A DNA stretch of 43,401 nt from Acidobacteriota bacterium. GTDB taxonomy: Bacteria > Acidobacteriota > Terriglobia > Bryobacterales > Bryobacteraceae. Of this stretch, positions 8,262-17,665 are shown in pieces; positions within the stretch are counted from its first letter, which is position 1, and each line of letters opens with the position of its first letter. The stretch lies in the NCBI GenBank assembly GCA_016215215.1, contig JACRKW010000075.1, positions 1 to 43,401 of the forward strand, in the 5' to 3' direction. Both the position numbers and the translations under genes were made by a program. A model generated the notes under the pieces. The model searched no databases, was not told where the DNA came from, and saw nothing but the letters and a program-made list of their open reading frames with translations.

Positions 8262-9401
8262 TCACTGTGTGGGACGGCAGAGCTTACCCAGGACCGCCGG
8301 CCGGCGCGCGCCGGTGGCGGAGGGCAAGTTGGACGCCCGGCCGTGCCAGGTTTCGTGGGCCAGGATGGCGAAGGCGACGGCCTCCTTGGCGTCGGGGTCG
8401 ATGCCGTGGATCTCCGAGCGAACCACCTCGGACTCCGGCAGTTCTGCGCGAAGGAAGCGGAGCAGGGTCTTGTTGTGCACGCCGCCGCCGGAGACGAGTA
8501 CTTCGTCCGGAGGATGATCCTCGCCGCCGGCAAAGCGCGCGATGCCTTCAGCGATGGCGGCGGCAGTGAAGTAGGTGGCCGTGGCGACGGTATCGGCAGG
8601 GCTCAGGTTGAGGGCGAGCAGGCGCTTGACGAACTCGACGCCGTACTGCTCGCGGCCGGCGGTCTTGGGAGGGCGCTCGGAGTAGAAGGGATCGGCGAGC
8701 AGACCGGCGACAACATCGGGGTGGACGAGTCCTTCGGAGGCCATCTGGCCGGAGGCGTCGTAGTTCCGCTCGCCGTTGGTGTAGTGGCTGACGAGCTGAT
8801 CGACCACCATGTTGCCGGGGCCTGTGTCGAAGGCGATAACCTTCGACGGCGGCGCGCCGGCAGGAATCCAGGTGATATTGGCGATACCGCCGATGTTCAG
8901 GGCGACGCGGGAGAGCGTCTTGTGGTGCAGCAGGATGTAGTCGGCGTAGGGCACCAGAGGCGCGCCGCGGCCACCGGCGGCGATGTCGGCGGGACGGAAG
9001 TCGCAGACCACGGGGATGCCCGTGCGGTTTGCCAGGAGACTTCCGTCGCCGATCTGCAGCGTGGACGCAACGCTGTGGCCCAGGACTTGCGCAGGCGCGC
9101 CTTCGTGGTAGATGGTCTGGCCATGGCAGCCGATCAGGTCCACCTCGGAGGCGCCGATCTTCAGCCTTTTGCAGGTTTGCTTGAACGCGGCGGCATAGAG
9201 TTCCGGGAGAAGGAAGTGCAGGCGCGCGATCTCGCGGGTGTGAGTGTCGCAATTGGAGACGGCGAGCAGCGCGGCACGGACCTCAGCGGGATAGGGAGTG
9301 GAGTGGAAGCCGAGGGTGTCGATGGAGCCGCCCGCGATGCGGATGAGGGCGACGTCAATGCCATCCAGTGACGTCCCCGACATGATGCCGGCGATGATCA
9401 T
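8262..9401 (-). CDS. anmK: Anhydro-N-acetylmuramic acid kinase
   Basis: At 379 residues it is the usual AnmK length. It shows the family landmarks in order: IMSGTSLDGIDVAL at the N-terminus (phosphate-binding loop), CHGQTIYH near 95, NIGGIANITW and DTGPGNMVVD in the middle, and VSGGGVHN near 310. AnmK phosphorylates and opens 1,6-anhydro-N-acetylmuramic acid, giving MurNAc-6-phosphate in cell-wall recycling. The start codon overlaps the mutS stop by 4 bases (ATGA), so translation is probably coupled to mutS. The oxidoreductase gene follows. Confidence 0.95.
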   Translation of the reverse strand: MIIAGIMSGTSLDGIDVALIRIAGGSIDTLGFHSTPYPAEVRAALLAVSNCDTHTREIARLHFLLPELYAAAFKQTCKRLKIGASEVDLIGCHGQTIYHEGAPAQVLGHSVASTLQIGDGSLLANRTGIPVVCDFRPADIAAGGRGAPLVPYADYILLHHKTLSRVALNIGGIANITWIPAGAPPSKVIAFDTGPGNMVVDQLVSHYTNGERNYDASGQMASEGLVHPDVVAGLLADPFYSERPPKTAGREQYGVEFVKRLLALNLSPADTVATATYFTAAAIAEGIARFAGGEDHPPDEVLVSGGGVHNKTLLRFLRAELPESEVVRSEIHGIDPDAKEAVAFAILAHETWHGRASNLPSATGARRPAVLGKLCRPTQ

Positions 9402-12007
9402 TGCCGATTCAACTCCTCTTTGAGGTCGTTCAGAATGCGCAACGCTTCAACAGGCTTCAGGTTATCAATATCCAGTTGCCGGATTTTCTCGGCGAGTTGA
9501 TACCCGACCGGCTCGAACAGTTGGATCTGGATGGAGGGCTGGCCGCCCGGACGCAGCCGCGGCGCTTCAAGCTGCTCAGTGACGCTCTGCTCGGTCTTTT
9601 CGTGGAGGGCTAGAATGTCGCGGGCGCGCTCGATGACAGGCATGGGGAGCGCAGCGAGCCGGGCCACCTCAATGCCGTAGCTCTTGTCGGCGCTGCCGGG
9701 CTCCACTTTCCGCAGGAAGATGATCTGGTCGCCGGACTCCTTCACCGAGACGTGGAGGTTGCGTATGCCTTCGAGCTTGTCGGCCAGCTCGGTGAGCTCG
9801 TGGTAGTGCGTGGCAAAGAGCGTGAACGCGCCGGTGCGGTCATGAATGTGTTCGATGACGGCCCAGGCCAGCGCCAGCCCGTCGTAGGTGGCGGTGCCGC
9901 GGCCGATTTCGTCGAGTAGGATCAGGCTGTTGGCCGTGGCCGTATTGAGGATGACGGCGGTCTCGGTCATCTCCACCATGAAGGTGGAACGGCCGCGGGC
10001 GAGGTTGTCAGAGGCGCCGATGCGCGTGAAAACGCGGTCCACCACGGGCAGCACGGCTTCATCGGCCGGGACGAAGGAGCCCATCTGAGCCATGACGGAG
10101 ATGAGCGCCGCCTGGCGCAGATAGGTGGACTTGCCGCCCATGTTGGGGCCGGTGATGAGGGCGACCCGGGCGGTGGTGCGGTCGAGGTAGAGGTCGTTTG
10201 GAATGAAGCGCTGGGCGTCGCGCTCGGTGAGCTTTTCGATGACGGGATGGCGCGAGGCGGCCAGTTGAAGCATGGAGCCATCGGAGGAGAAGCGAGGGCG
10301 CGAATAGCGGTTGTCCAACGCCGCCTGGGCCAGCGCACTGTGAAAGTCGATCTCGGCGACGGCGGCTGCGGTGGCGCGGATGCGGGGAGCCTGGGCGGCG
10401 GCGGCGTCCCGCACCTGAGCGAAGATCTCGCGTTCGAGGTCCAGCGCCTTCTCTTCGGCGGTCAGGACCTTGGCCTCCAGTTCCTTGAGCTCTGGCGTGG
10501 TGAACCGTTCGGCGTTGACCAGCGTCTGCTTGCGCTCGTAGTCTGCGGGCGCGAGGTGGAGATTGGACTTCGAGATCTCGATGTAGAAGCCGAAGATATT
10601 GTTAAACCGGACCTTGAGGCTGGCGATGCCGGTGCGGTCGCGCTCGCGCGCCTCGATGGCGGCGATGATCTGGCGGGCGTTGGTGGCCAGGTGCCTCAAT
10701 TCGTCCAAAGCCGCATGGTAGCCGGAGCGCACTACACCGCCGTCGGCCAGATTGGGCGGCGGCTCGTCGGCGATGGCCGAAAGAATGGCGTCGCGCACTT
10801 CGGCAACGTCGTCAAGTTGCTGGAAGACGAGGGCGAGGCGCGCGGGCAAGTCGCCCTCCAGCGCGGCGCGCAACGCAGGGATCTTCGCCAGCGTGCGGCC
10901 CAGGCCGAGCAGATCTCGAGGGGAAGCTGTGCCGACGGTGATGCGCGAGAGGAGCCGCTCGATGTCGAGCATGCCGCCGAGCGTGTCGCGCAGGCGGGTG
11001 CGCGGGATGGTGGCGTCCTTCAGCCATTGGACGGCGTCGAGGCGCGCTTCGATCTCGGTGAGTTCGAGTTCGGGGCGGAGGAGGCGGCGGCGCAGCAGAC
11101 GTCCGCCCATTCCGGTGCGGGTGAGATCGAGAACGGAGAGGAGCGTGGACTCCTGGCGCGCGTCGAGATCGGCGGAGAACATCGGCTCGACCAGCTCCAG
11201 GTTGCGCACGGTGACGGCGTCCAGCAGCATGGCACCGGCGCCCTCGTAATAGGAAGGCCCGTCGAGGTGCGAAAGGGCCGACTTTTGCGTCTCCTTGAGA
11301 TAGGCCAGCAGCGCTCCGGCGGCTGAGACTGCGAGCCGGCGTTCGGCGAGGCCGAGGCCATCGAGGGTGAGCAGGCGGAAGTGATCGCGCAGGCTTTGAG
11401 CGGCATGGTCGGCGGAGAAGGTCCAGGCTTCCACTTTGGTCTGGATCCAGCGTCCGGATGGAGCGTCGCCGTCGGTATCAGACACAAGCAGTTCGCGCAC
11501 GTTGAGCTGCTCCAGAGCCGGAGCGGCCTCGGGCGCGGGCAATTCGGTAGCGCGAAACTCGCCGGTGGAGATGTCGACATAGGCGAGGCCGGCGCGGCCG
11601 GCTTTGACGGCGACGGCGGCGAGGTAGTTGTTCTCATGCGACCGGAGCAGCGCGGACTCGGTCACGGTGCCGGGCGTGACGATGCGCGTGATCTCGCGGC
11701 GGACGATCTTCTTGGTGAAGCGCGGATCCTCCATCTGGTCGCAGATGGCGACGCGATAGCCTTTCTGAATGAGGCGCGCGATGTAGTTTTCCACCGAATG
11801 CGCGGATACGCCGCACATGGGGACGGGCTCGCCCTTTTCCTTGTTGCGCGAGGTGAGGGTGATTTCGAGCTCGCGAGCGGCGGTGATGGCGTCCTCGAAG
11901 AAGAGCTCGAAGAAGTCGCCGAGGCGGAACATGAGCAGCGCGCCGGGCGCCTGCTGTTTCGCCGCGTGGTACTGCCGCATCAGGGGCGTTGAGGGTTCAC
12001 CGGCCAC
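9398..12007 (-). CDS. mutS: DNA mismatch repair protein MutS
   Basis: An 869-residue protein starting at GTG 12007; ATG at codon 9 is an alternative, and neither has a strong ribosome-binding site. The N-terminal mismatch-binding domain carries the phenylalanine/glutamate element as FRLGDFFELF (about residues 28-37). Connector, lever and clamp domains follow. The ATPase has Walker A GPNMGGKST at 620-628, Walker B LLDEIGRGTATYDG and the TLFATHYHEL switch motif. A C-terminal helix-turn-helix ends the protein. MutS recognises mismatches and recruits MutL; no mutL is in the window. It is the first gene of the mutS-anmK-oxidoreductase run and is divergent from the amidase gene. Confidence 0.97.
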   Translation of the reverse strand: MAGEPSTPLMRQYHAAKQQAPGALLMFRLGDFFELFFEDAITAARELEITLTSRNKEKGEPVPMCGVSAHSVENYIARLIQKGYRVAICDQMEDPRFTKKIVRREITRIVTPGTVTESALLRSHENNYLAAVAVKAGRAGLAYVDISTGEFRATELPAPEAAPALEQLNVRELLVSDTDGDAPSGRWIQTKVEAWTFSADHAAQSLRDHFRLLTLDGLGLAERRLAVSAAGALLAYLKETQKSALSHLDGPSYYEGAGAMLLDAVTVRNLELVEPMFSADLDARQESTLLSVLDLTRTGMGGRLLRRRLLRPELELTEIEARLDAVQWLKDATIPRTRLRDTLGGMLDIERLLSRITVGTASPRDLLGLGRTLAKIPALRAALEGDLPARLALVFQQLDDVAEVRDAILSAIADEPPPNLADGGVVRSGYHAALDELRHLATNARQIIAAIEARERDRTGIASLKVRFNNIFGFYIEISKSNLHLAPADYERKQTLVNAERFTTPELKELEAKVLTAEEKALDLEREIFAQVRDAAAAQAPRIRATAAAVAEIDFHSALAQAALDNRYSRPRFSSDGSMLQLAASRHPVIEKLTERDAQRFIPNDLYLDRTTARVALITGPNMGGKSTYLRQAALISVMAQMGSFVPADEAVLPVVDRVFTRIGASDNLARGRSTFMVEMTETAVILNTATANSLILLDEIGRGTATYDGLALAWAVIEHIHDRTGAFTLFATHYHELTELADKLEGIRNLHVSVKESGDQIIFLRKVEPGSADKSYGIEVARLAALPMPVIERARDILALHEKTEQSVTEQLEAPRLRPGGQPSIQIQLFEPVGYQLAEKIRQLDIDNLKPVEALRILNDLKEELNRQ

Positions 12008-12077
12008 CTACATAGGGTAGACAAAGCGAGGGGCGGGACGCAGGGTGAAGATGCCCGCGGACGCTATCATTGATGCG

Positions 12078-13466
12078 ATGGACGACCTTGTGTTTCTTTC
12101 GTTGAAGCGAATGGCGGCTATGGTGCGCCGAAAGGAGGTTTCATCGGCGGAGTTGATTGGGGCGCATCTCGACCGGATCGCGGAAGTGAACCCGAGCATC
12201 AACGCCGTTGTCGAACTGGCCGCGGAGTCTGCTGTGGCTTCGGCGAGAGCGGCCGATGAAGCGTTGGCCCGTGGGGACGAAACCGGCCCGCTGCATGGCG
12301 TGCCCATGTCGGTGAAGGGCGCATGGGACTGCGCCGGCCTGATCAACACGGGCGGCACGCTGGGACGCAAAGGCTTCGTCGCGCAGCAGGATGCCACCGT
12401 GATCGTCCGCATGAAGCGGGCCGGAGCCATCCCGATCGGCGTGACGAACCTGCCAGAGTTTTCCTTCGCGTTTGAGTCCGACAATCTCATCTACGGGCGC
12501 ACGTCGAATCCGTACCTGACTTCCCGTTCGGCCGGAGGTAGCGGGGGCGGAGGCGGAGCGGCCATCGCCAGCGGCTGCTCTCCTTTCGAAGTGGGAGGCG
12601 ATCTGGGCGGCAGCATCCGGCTGCCTGCGCACTACAACGGCATCGCCGGTTTGAAGCCCACGCTGGGGCGCGTCCCGCTTACCGGCTACTTCCCGGGGCC
12701 TTTCGGGGTGGTGACTCTCGCCTCGACGGCAGGGCCGATGGCGCGATTTGTCGAAGACCTGGCGCTGACCTTGCCGTTGATCGCGGGACCGGACATGATC
12801 GATGCGAGCGTCGTGGACGCCGCGCTCGGCAACCCAGACGAGGTCCGGCTGGCCAAACTGCGAATTGCCTTCCACACCCACAACGGGATTGAGCCCTGCA
12901 CGGCAGAAACGGCAGCCACAGTCGAGCGGGCCGCACGGCAGGCTGCGGAATCGGGAGCGGTCGTCGAGGAAAACATCCCCGGCGGCACGGCCGATTGCCA
13001 TGACATCTTCATGGGCTTGATCGCGGCTGACGGCGGCGCCGGCCTGCGTGAACTGCTGAGAATGTCCGGAACTACTGAGATGTCGCCTTTATTGCGCAGC
13101 ACACTGGAGCTGTTTCAACAGCGAGCGATCTCCGGCTCGGAGTTCGGCTCCCTGCTGGTGCGCAGGGACGTGTACCGCATGAGAGTGCTGGAATTCTTCC
13201 AGCGCTACGACGCGCTGTTGTGCCCGGTGAACGCCTTCCCGGCGTTGCCGCACGGGGAATCCAGGTTCGATCTGCCGGCCTATTCCTACACCATCGCCCA
13301 CAACCTGAGCGGCTGCCCGGGCGTCGTGGTCCGGTGCGGCGAGTCCACCGAGGGGCTGCCGATCAATGTTCAGATTGTTGCGGCGCCTTGGAAGGAGCAT
13401 GTCGCGCTGGCGGTGGCCTCCCACCTGGAGCAGGCCTGCGGAGGGTGGAAGAGGTCCGCTCTCTGA
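12078..13466 (+). CDS. Amidase-signature hydrolase
   Basis: The start is taken at ATG 12078, where the protein matches the usual family N-terminus (MDDLVFLSL); GTG 12045 would add 11 residues. The product is 462 residues. The Ser-cisSer-Lys triad is visible: Lys in SVKGAWD (residue 80), the cis-Ser in AGGSGGGGGA (155) and the nucleophile Ser in GGDLGGSIRLP (179). The usual second serine of GGSSGG is glycine here, which the family pattern allows. It could be a fatty-acid-amide-type amidase or a GatA-like enzyme. With no gatB or gatC nearby and the FAAH-like glycine-rich loop, a stand-alone amidase is favoured. Substrate unknown. Confidence 0.85.
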   Translation: MDDLVFLSLKRMAAMVRRKEVSSAELIGAHLDRIAEVNPSINAVVELAAESAVASARAADEALARGDETGPLHGVPMSVKGAWDCAGLINTGGTLGRKGFVAQQDATVIVRMKRAGAIPIGVTNLPEFSFAFESDNLIYGRTSNPYLTSRSAGGSGGGGGAAIASGCSPFEVGGDLGGSIRLPAHYNGIAGLKPTLGRVPLTGYFPGPFGVVTLASTAGPMARFVEDLALTLPLIAGPDMIDASVVDAALGNPDEVRLAKLRIAFHTHNGIEPCTAETAATVERAARQAAESGAVVEENIPGGTADCHDIFMGLIAADGGAGLRELLRMSGTTEMSPLLRSTLELFQQRAISGSEFGSLLVRRDVYRMRVLEFFQRYDALLCPVNAFPALPHGESRFDLPAYSYTIAHNLSGCPGVVVRCGESTEGLPINVQIVAAPWKEHVALAVASHLEQACGGWKRSAL

Positions 13467-13483
13467 CAGAAGGGCCGGAACGG

Positions 13484-15643
13484 TCAGGGATGGTCGAGCG
13501 CCTCGCGCACCTTGAGAGCCAGCATGTCCGGCGCAAACGGTTTTTGGAGGAACTTGGAACTCGGGACCGCTTCCCTGCCGAGATCGATCAAGTCCTCCGA
13601 GTACCCGGAGATGAACAATGTTTTCACCCCGGGGAGCGCGGCACTGAGGCGGCGTGCCAATTCTACTCCGCTCACCTTCGGCATCTCCATGTCGGTCAGG
13701 AGCAGGTCCACTCGTTGGAGTTTACTCCGCTCCAAAGCTTCATCGGCGCCAGCCGCTTCCACTACCAGGTAGCCGTGGCGTTCCAGCGTGGATGCGATCA
13801 GCCGGCGGACGTCTGCGTGGTCTTCCACCAGCAGAATGGTCTCCGTGCCGGATGCCGTCCCGGACTCCTGCCTGAGGCTCGCTATCGCCGCCGGTGGCTC
13901 AGCAACGGGAAAGTAGACGCGGAACACGGACCCCTTGCCTAGTTCGCTCTCCGCGTCGACGTGCCCTCCGGACTGCAGTGCGATCCCCTGCACAGTCGAC
14001 AAGCCGAGTCCCGATCCCTCTCCCACGGCCTTAGTGGTAAAGAAGGGCTCGAAGGCTTTCTCCAGCACCTCGCTACACATGCCTGTGCCGGTGTCCCTCA
14101 CGCTCAACTCGACATAGGCTCCGGGCCTGACCTCCGCCTGGCACCAGTGGCAAATTCCCTCCAAAGGGCGAAGTGCGGTCTCGATCGAAAGCGTGCCGCC
14201 GTCGGGCATGGCATCGCAGGCGTTGACAACAAGGTTCAGCACCACCTGCTCGACCTGAGACCGGTCGGCCAGCACGGGGAAAGAGGCGGCGCCAAACCTG
14301 AAGTGCAACTCGACGTTGGCGCCGCAAAGAAGGCGCAGCATCGGTTCCAACTGGTTGACGGTGCTATCCAAGCTGATGACCTCGGGGCGCAGGACCTGTT
14401 TGCGGCTAAACGCGAGCAACTGCCTGACAAGGTCGGCGGATCGTTCACCGGCCTGCAAGACTTCGGTGAGTGGATGAAAATGCGGGTTGGTGGGCTGCAT
14501 CTGACTCAGGAGCAGGTTTGCGTATCCGTTGATCACAGTGAGATGGTTGTTGAAGTTGTGTGCGATGCCCGCAGCCAGCCGGCCGATGGATTCCATCCTT
14601 TGCGCCATTGCCAACTGGGCTTGCAGCCGCTCTTTCTGCTCTTCCGCCTGCTTTCGCGCGGTAATATCCTGAAGGCACAGCAACAGTTGTGGATCGCGCG
14701 TGCCGGGAAGAAGCGCCGTAGACGCCAGCAGCGTCACCGTCCGCCGCTTGCCGGCCCGCTGCAGTGTTGTTTGGTGTTCGACGTTGAAATGGGGGAGACC
14801 GGTTGTGAAGGTGTCGACCAGGGCCTGCCGTAACCGGCAATCCTCGCAATTGATGCCGAAGAGGCAACCGCCAGGATCGTTCCTCGGCTCGATACAGCCA
14901 ACGATACCGCCCACCCGGCCGCCTACCAGATCACCCGCAGAGGCGCCCATGAATGACATGAAAGACCGGTTGGCGTAGAGGACATCCAAGTTGGCCTCGA
15001 CTATGCACATCATCACCGGCGCATTGTCGTAGATGGCCTGCAACTCCGTGCGGCTTCGGGCCAGGGCCGCGTCCTTTTGCATTTGCTCAGTGATGTCGCT
15101 GATCACCATGTTGTACACCGGCATACCGCCAGCGTCCCGAGTTACATTTGCCTCCAGCCTCGCCCAAAAGTAAGAAGAGTCTGTTCGCAGCAGACGAACC
15201 TCGAAGGCCTGCGCTGCGCCAGTTTCAAGGAACTGCTTGTGCTGGAGGTGAAAGGTGTCCTGGTCTTCGGCGACGACAGAACGGACAAACGGATTCGACA
15301 CCAGGTCACTTCTGTCCACGCCGAGCAGGACGGCGGCGGTGAGATTGGCCTTGGCGATCCTGCCCGACTCGTCAACGCTACAGTAGCCAACCGGGGCGAG
15401 ATCATAGAGGTCCACATAAGATGCGCGCGATTCTTCCAGACTTGCCTGCGTACGGCGCAATTCCTCGTTCTGCATTTCGAGTTCGATCTGGTGGACCTGA
15501 AGCTCGTGGACCAGCCTCTGGATCTCTTCAGGCGACAAGCGCTGGAGTTGCTCCGGCGAAAGGTCAGGTCTACCTTGCGCCTTCGCTTCGGCGCGCCGGC
15601 GCAGGCCGGCGGGGTCATCGGGAGGCACTTGAGGATCACCCAC
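13484..15643 (-). CDS. Hybrid sensor histidine kinase with two PAS domains and a receiver
   Basis: The start is taken at GTG 15643 because GGAAGGGG precedes it and it overlaps the stop of the upstream PAS gene; product 719 residues. A charged coiled-coil region (about 15-75) with ELQVHQIELEMQNEEL leads into PAS1 (75-190) and PAS2 (195-332). PAS2 contains Cys250, Cys260, Cys266 and Cys269. The dimerisation box is LAAGIAHNFNNHL with His362. The ATPase domain has NACDAMPDGG, DTGTGM and GSGLGLST boxes. A receiver domain (602-716) has phospho-acceptor Asp651 (LLTDMEMP), acidic residues 607-608 and Lys701. No membrane segment is visible, so it should be cytoplasmic. The response it controls is not evident. 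Confidence 0.9.
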   Translation of the reverse strand: MGDPQVPPDDPAGLRRRAEAKAQGRPDLSPEQLQRLSPEEIQRLVHELQVHQIELEMQNEELRRTQASLEESRASYVDLYDLAPVGYCSVDESGRIAKANLTAAVLLGVDRSDLVSNPFVRSVVAEDQDTFHLQHKQFLETGAAQAFEVRLLRTDSSYFWARLEANVTRDAGGMPVYNMVISDITEQMQKDAALARSRTELQAIYDNAPVMMCIVEANLDVLYANRSFMSFMGASAGDLVGGRVGGIVGCIEPRNDPGGCLFGINCEDCRLRQALVDTFTTGLPHFNVEHQTTLQRAGKRRTVTLLASTALLPGTRDPQLLLCLQDITARKQAEEQKERLQAQLAMAQRMESIGRLAAGIAHNFNNHLTVINGYANLLLSQMQPTNPHFHPLTEVLQAGERSADLVRQLLAFSRKQVLRPEVISLDSTVNQLEPMLRLLCGANVELHFRFGAASFPVLADRSQVEQVVLNLVVNACDAMPDGGTLSIETALRPLEGICHWCQAEVRPGAYVELSVRDTGTGMCSEVLEKAFEPFFTTKAVGEGSGLGLSTVQGIALQSGGHVDAESELGKGSVFRVYFPVAEPPAAIASLRQESGTASGTETILLVEDHADVRRLIASTLERHGYLVVEAAGADEALERSKLQRVDLLLTDMEMPKVSGVELARRLSAALPGVKTLFISGYSEDLIDLGREAVPSSKFLQKPFAPDMLALKVREALDHP

Positions 15644-16193
15644 GGCGCCCCCCTTCCAGCAGCCTCTCCGTGGCGGCAACGGCGTACCCCTTCCCTGAGT
15701 GATCCAACAGGGCAGTGGCGGTCAACATCACGTCCATTGTCGCGCCATCCTTGGTGAGACGCTGTGCGCGGTAAGGCTCCAGGATCTCAGAGCGGCTGAG
15801 GCGCCGGACCACATCCAACTCCTCGTGACGCTGCAATTGAGGGATCAACTCTCGAACATTCATGGCCAACGCCTCAGTTTCGCTCCAGCCGTACATTTTT
15901 GCCGCCGCCGGATTCCAGGCGAGGATTCGGCCCTCCAAATCCTGCATCGTCATGGCGTCATGCGAATCCAGGACGAGCGTTGCCAAACGGCGGTCGGACA
16001 TCCGCACGGTCTCTTCGGGCTGTTTCCGAGCCGTGATGTGAGCAAAGGTGACCACCGCACCCTCGGTCTCGCCCTCCAGTGTGCGGTAGGGCAGAATGCG
16101 TGTCGGGTACCACTCTCCCGCCTGCGACTGTAGTTCGGTCTCCTTGGAGGCGGTTGTCGACCGCAGCGCCTTGGGCTTTCTCGGCGCAGTCAT
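15636..16193 (-). CDS. Short PAS-domain protein, resembling the C-terminus of CheB/CheR-PAS hybrids
   Basis: A 185-residue protein. Residues 28-65 (WYPTRILPYRT to FAHITARKQPEE) look like the end of the PAS region seen in CheB/CheR methyltransferase hybrids. A complete PAS domain follows (70-178), with QDLEGRILAWNPAAAKMYGW and LTKDGATMDVMLTATAL. The methylesterase and methyltransferase parts are absent, and an in-frame stop lies four codons before the ATG, so this is either a trimmed remnant or a real stand-alone PAS sensor. Its stop overlaps the kinase start (GTGGGTGA), suggesting coupled translation and a shared signal pathway. An inverted repeat (GCGCTC-GAA-GAGCGC) lies upstream at 16212-16226. 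Confidence 0.7.
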   Translation of the reverse strand: MTAPRKPKALRSTTASKETELQSQAGEWYPTRILPYRTLEGETEGAVVTFAHITARKQPEETVRMSDRRLATLVLDSHDAMTMQDLEGRILAWNPAAAKMYGWSETEALAMNVRELIPQLQRHEELDVVRRLSRSEILEPYRAQRLTKDGATMDVMLTATALLDHSGKGYAVAATERLLEGGRRG

Positions 16194-16288
16194 GATCCCA
16201 CATTACACCACGCGCTCGAAGAGCGCCGTCACTTATATGGGTGAAACTTCGCCCGACTATCCAGGAGGCGGAAGCGTCGGAACAGATC

Positions 16289-16377
16289 GCGTGAGCCCGG
16301 CGCAGGAGCCCCGGGACAAAGCGAGTGGAGCCCTGGGAAAAAGCGCGTGAAATCCCGGGCTAAAGCCCCGGAACAAA
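16289..16377. repeat. Cluster of degenerate CCCGGG-type repeats with a palindromic core
   Basis: Three related units lie head to tail: 16289-16320, 16321-16342 and 16345-16377. The outer two share GCGTGA, a CCCGG block, an AG(C)CCCGG block and a closing ACAAA. The last unit contains a near-perfect inverted repeat at 16353-16372 (TCCCGGGCT / AGCCCCGGA). Lying just downstream of gdhA, that hairpin may also end its transcript. Confidence 0.55.
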
Positions 16378-16385
16378 GAGCATGG

Positions 16386-17654
16386 TCAGGCGTAGATGCC
16401 GCGCAGCTTGATGGCGAAGGCGACGCGGTCCAGAGCGAGCATGTAAGCGGCGGTGCGGTTGTGAACCGAGTGGCGCTCGGCGTAATCGACGACATCCTTG
16501 AAGGAGTTCACCATGATCTCCTCCAGGCGGCCGTTCACCAGTTGCTCGTTCCAGAAATAGCCCTGGCGGTCCTGCACCCACTCGAAGTAGGAGACAGTGA
16601 CGCCGCCGGCGTTGGCCAGGATGTCGGGGATGACGAAGATGCCCTTTTCGTTGAGGATCTTGTCGGCTTCCGCTGTGGTGGGGCCGTTGGCGCCCTCGCA
16701 GATGATCCTGGCCTGGAGCTTATGGGCGTTGCGCGAATCGATGACGTTCTCCTTGGCGGCCGGCACCAGCACATCGCAGGGCAGGAACATCGCTTCGTTC
16801 TTGTCGATGCTTTCCGCGCCGGGGAAGTGCGTGATGGAGCCGGTCTCGCGGCGGTGCTTTTCCAGCGCGTCGGGATCGATGCCGTTTGCGTTATAGACGG
16901 CGCCGTCGAACTCGATCACCGCGATGATCTTCATGCCCGCCTTGTGCATCAGCCGCGCGGCCTTGCCTCCGACGTTGCCGAAGCCCTGTACCACGACTTT
17001 GGCCTGAGAGGGTTCAATGTGGAACTTGCGCAGGGCTTGCAGGGTGACAATCATGCAGCCGCGGCCGGTGGCCTCCACACGGCCACGCGAACCGCCGAGG
17101 TTCAGCGGCTTGCCGGTGACCACGGCGGTGACCGTGGTCCGCTTGTGCATCGAGTAGGTGTCCATGATCCAGGCCATGGTCTGGTCATTGGTGTTCATGT
17201 CCGGCGCGGGCACATCGCGCTCCGGCCCGATGACGTCGATCAGTTCGGCCGTGTAACGCCGGGTGATGCGCTCCAACTCGCTCTGCGACAGGATGGCCGG
17301 GTCGCAAATGACGCCGCCTTTGCCGCCGCCGAACGGAATATTGACCACGGCGCACTTCCAGGTCATCCAGGACGACAGAGCTCGGACTTCATCCAGCGTG
17401 ACGTCGGGAGCAAACCGGATGCCCCCTTTGGCCGGGCCGCGCGCCAGCGAATGCTGCACCCGGTATCCGGTGAATACCTCCAACCGCCCGTCGTCCATCT
17501 GGACCGGAATGTGCACGGTCATCTCCATGGCGGGGCTCTTGAGGACCTTTTGGAGTCCTTCGTCCAGGCCGAGCAACGTGGCGGCCTCGTTGAAGCGGGC
17601 CTCGGCGGCGAGCCAGGGATTGAATTCTCTTTCGAGAGCTCGCGGCAACTGCAC
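16386..17654 (-). CDS. gdhA: Glutamate dehydrogenase (Glu/Leu/Phe/Val dehydrogenase family)
   Basis: The start is set at GTG 17654, giving 422 residues, the normal family length; TTG 17648 is an alternative and the open frame further upstream does not look coding. Substrate and catalytic region: [20 protein letters not shown] (62-80) and [19 protein letters not shown] (96-114) with the active-site lysines. The C-terminal Rossmann domain has [14 protein letters not shown]. The enzyme interconverts glutamate with 2-oxoglutarate and ammonium; the coenzyme is not certain from sequence. The 5' end lies 11 bases from a divergent gene, so promoter signals must lie within coding sequence or the starts are mis-set. 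Confidence 0.93.
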   Translation of the reverse strand: MQLPRALEREFNPWLAAEARFNEAATLLGLDEGLQKVLKSPAMEMTVHIPVQMDDGRLEVFTGYRVQHSLARGPAKGGIRFAPDVTLDEVRALSSWMTWKCAVVNIPFGGGKGGVICDPAILSQSELERITRRYTAELIDVIGPERDVPAPDMNTNDQTMAWIMDTYSMHKRTTVTAVVTGKPLNLGGSRGRVEATGRGCMIVTLQALRKFHIEPSQAKVVVQGFGNVGGKAARLMHKAGMKIIAVIEFDGAVYNANGIDPDALEKHRRETGSITHFPGAESIDKNEAMFLPCDVLVPAAKENVIDSRNAHKLQARIICEGANGPTTAEADKILNEKGIFVIPDILANAGGVTVSYFEWVQDRQGYFWNEQLVNGRLEEIMVNSFKDVVDYAERHSVHNRTAAYMLALDRVAFAIKLRGIYA

Positions 17655-17665
17655 CAGAACAAGGC

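Noticed and set aside
7854-9371. Long rightward open frame opposite anmK and the oxidoreductase
   Set aside because: Crosses two well-supported genes on the other strand and has Gly/Asp/Val-rich shadow composition.
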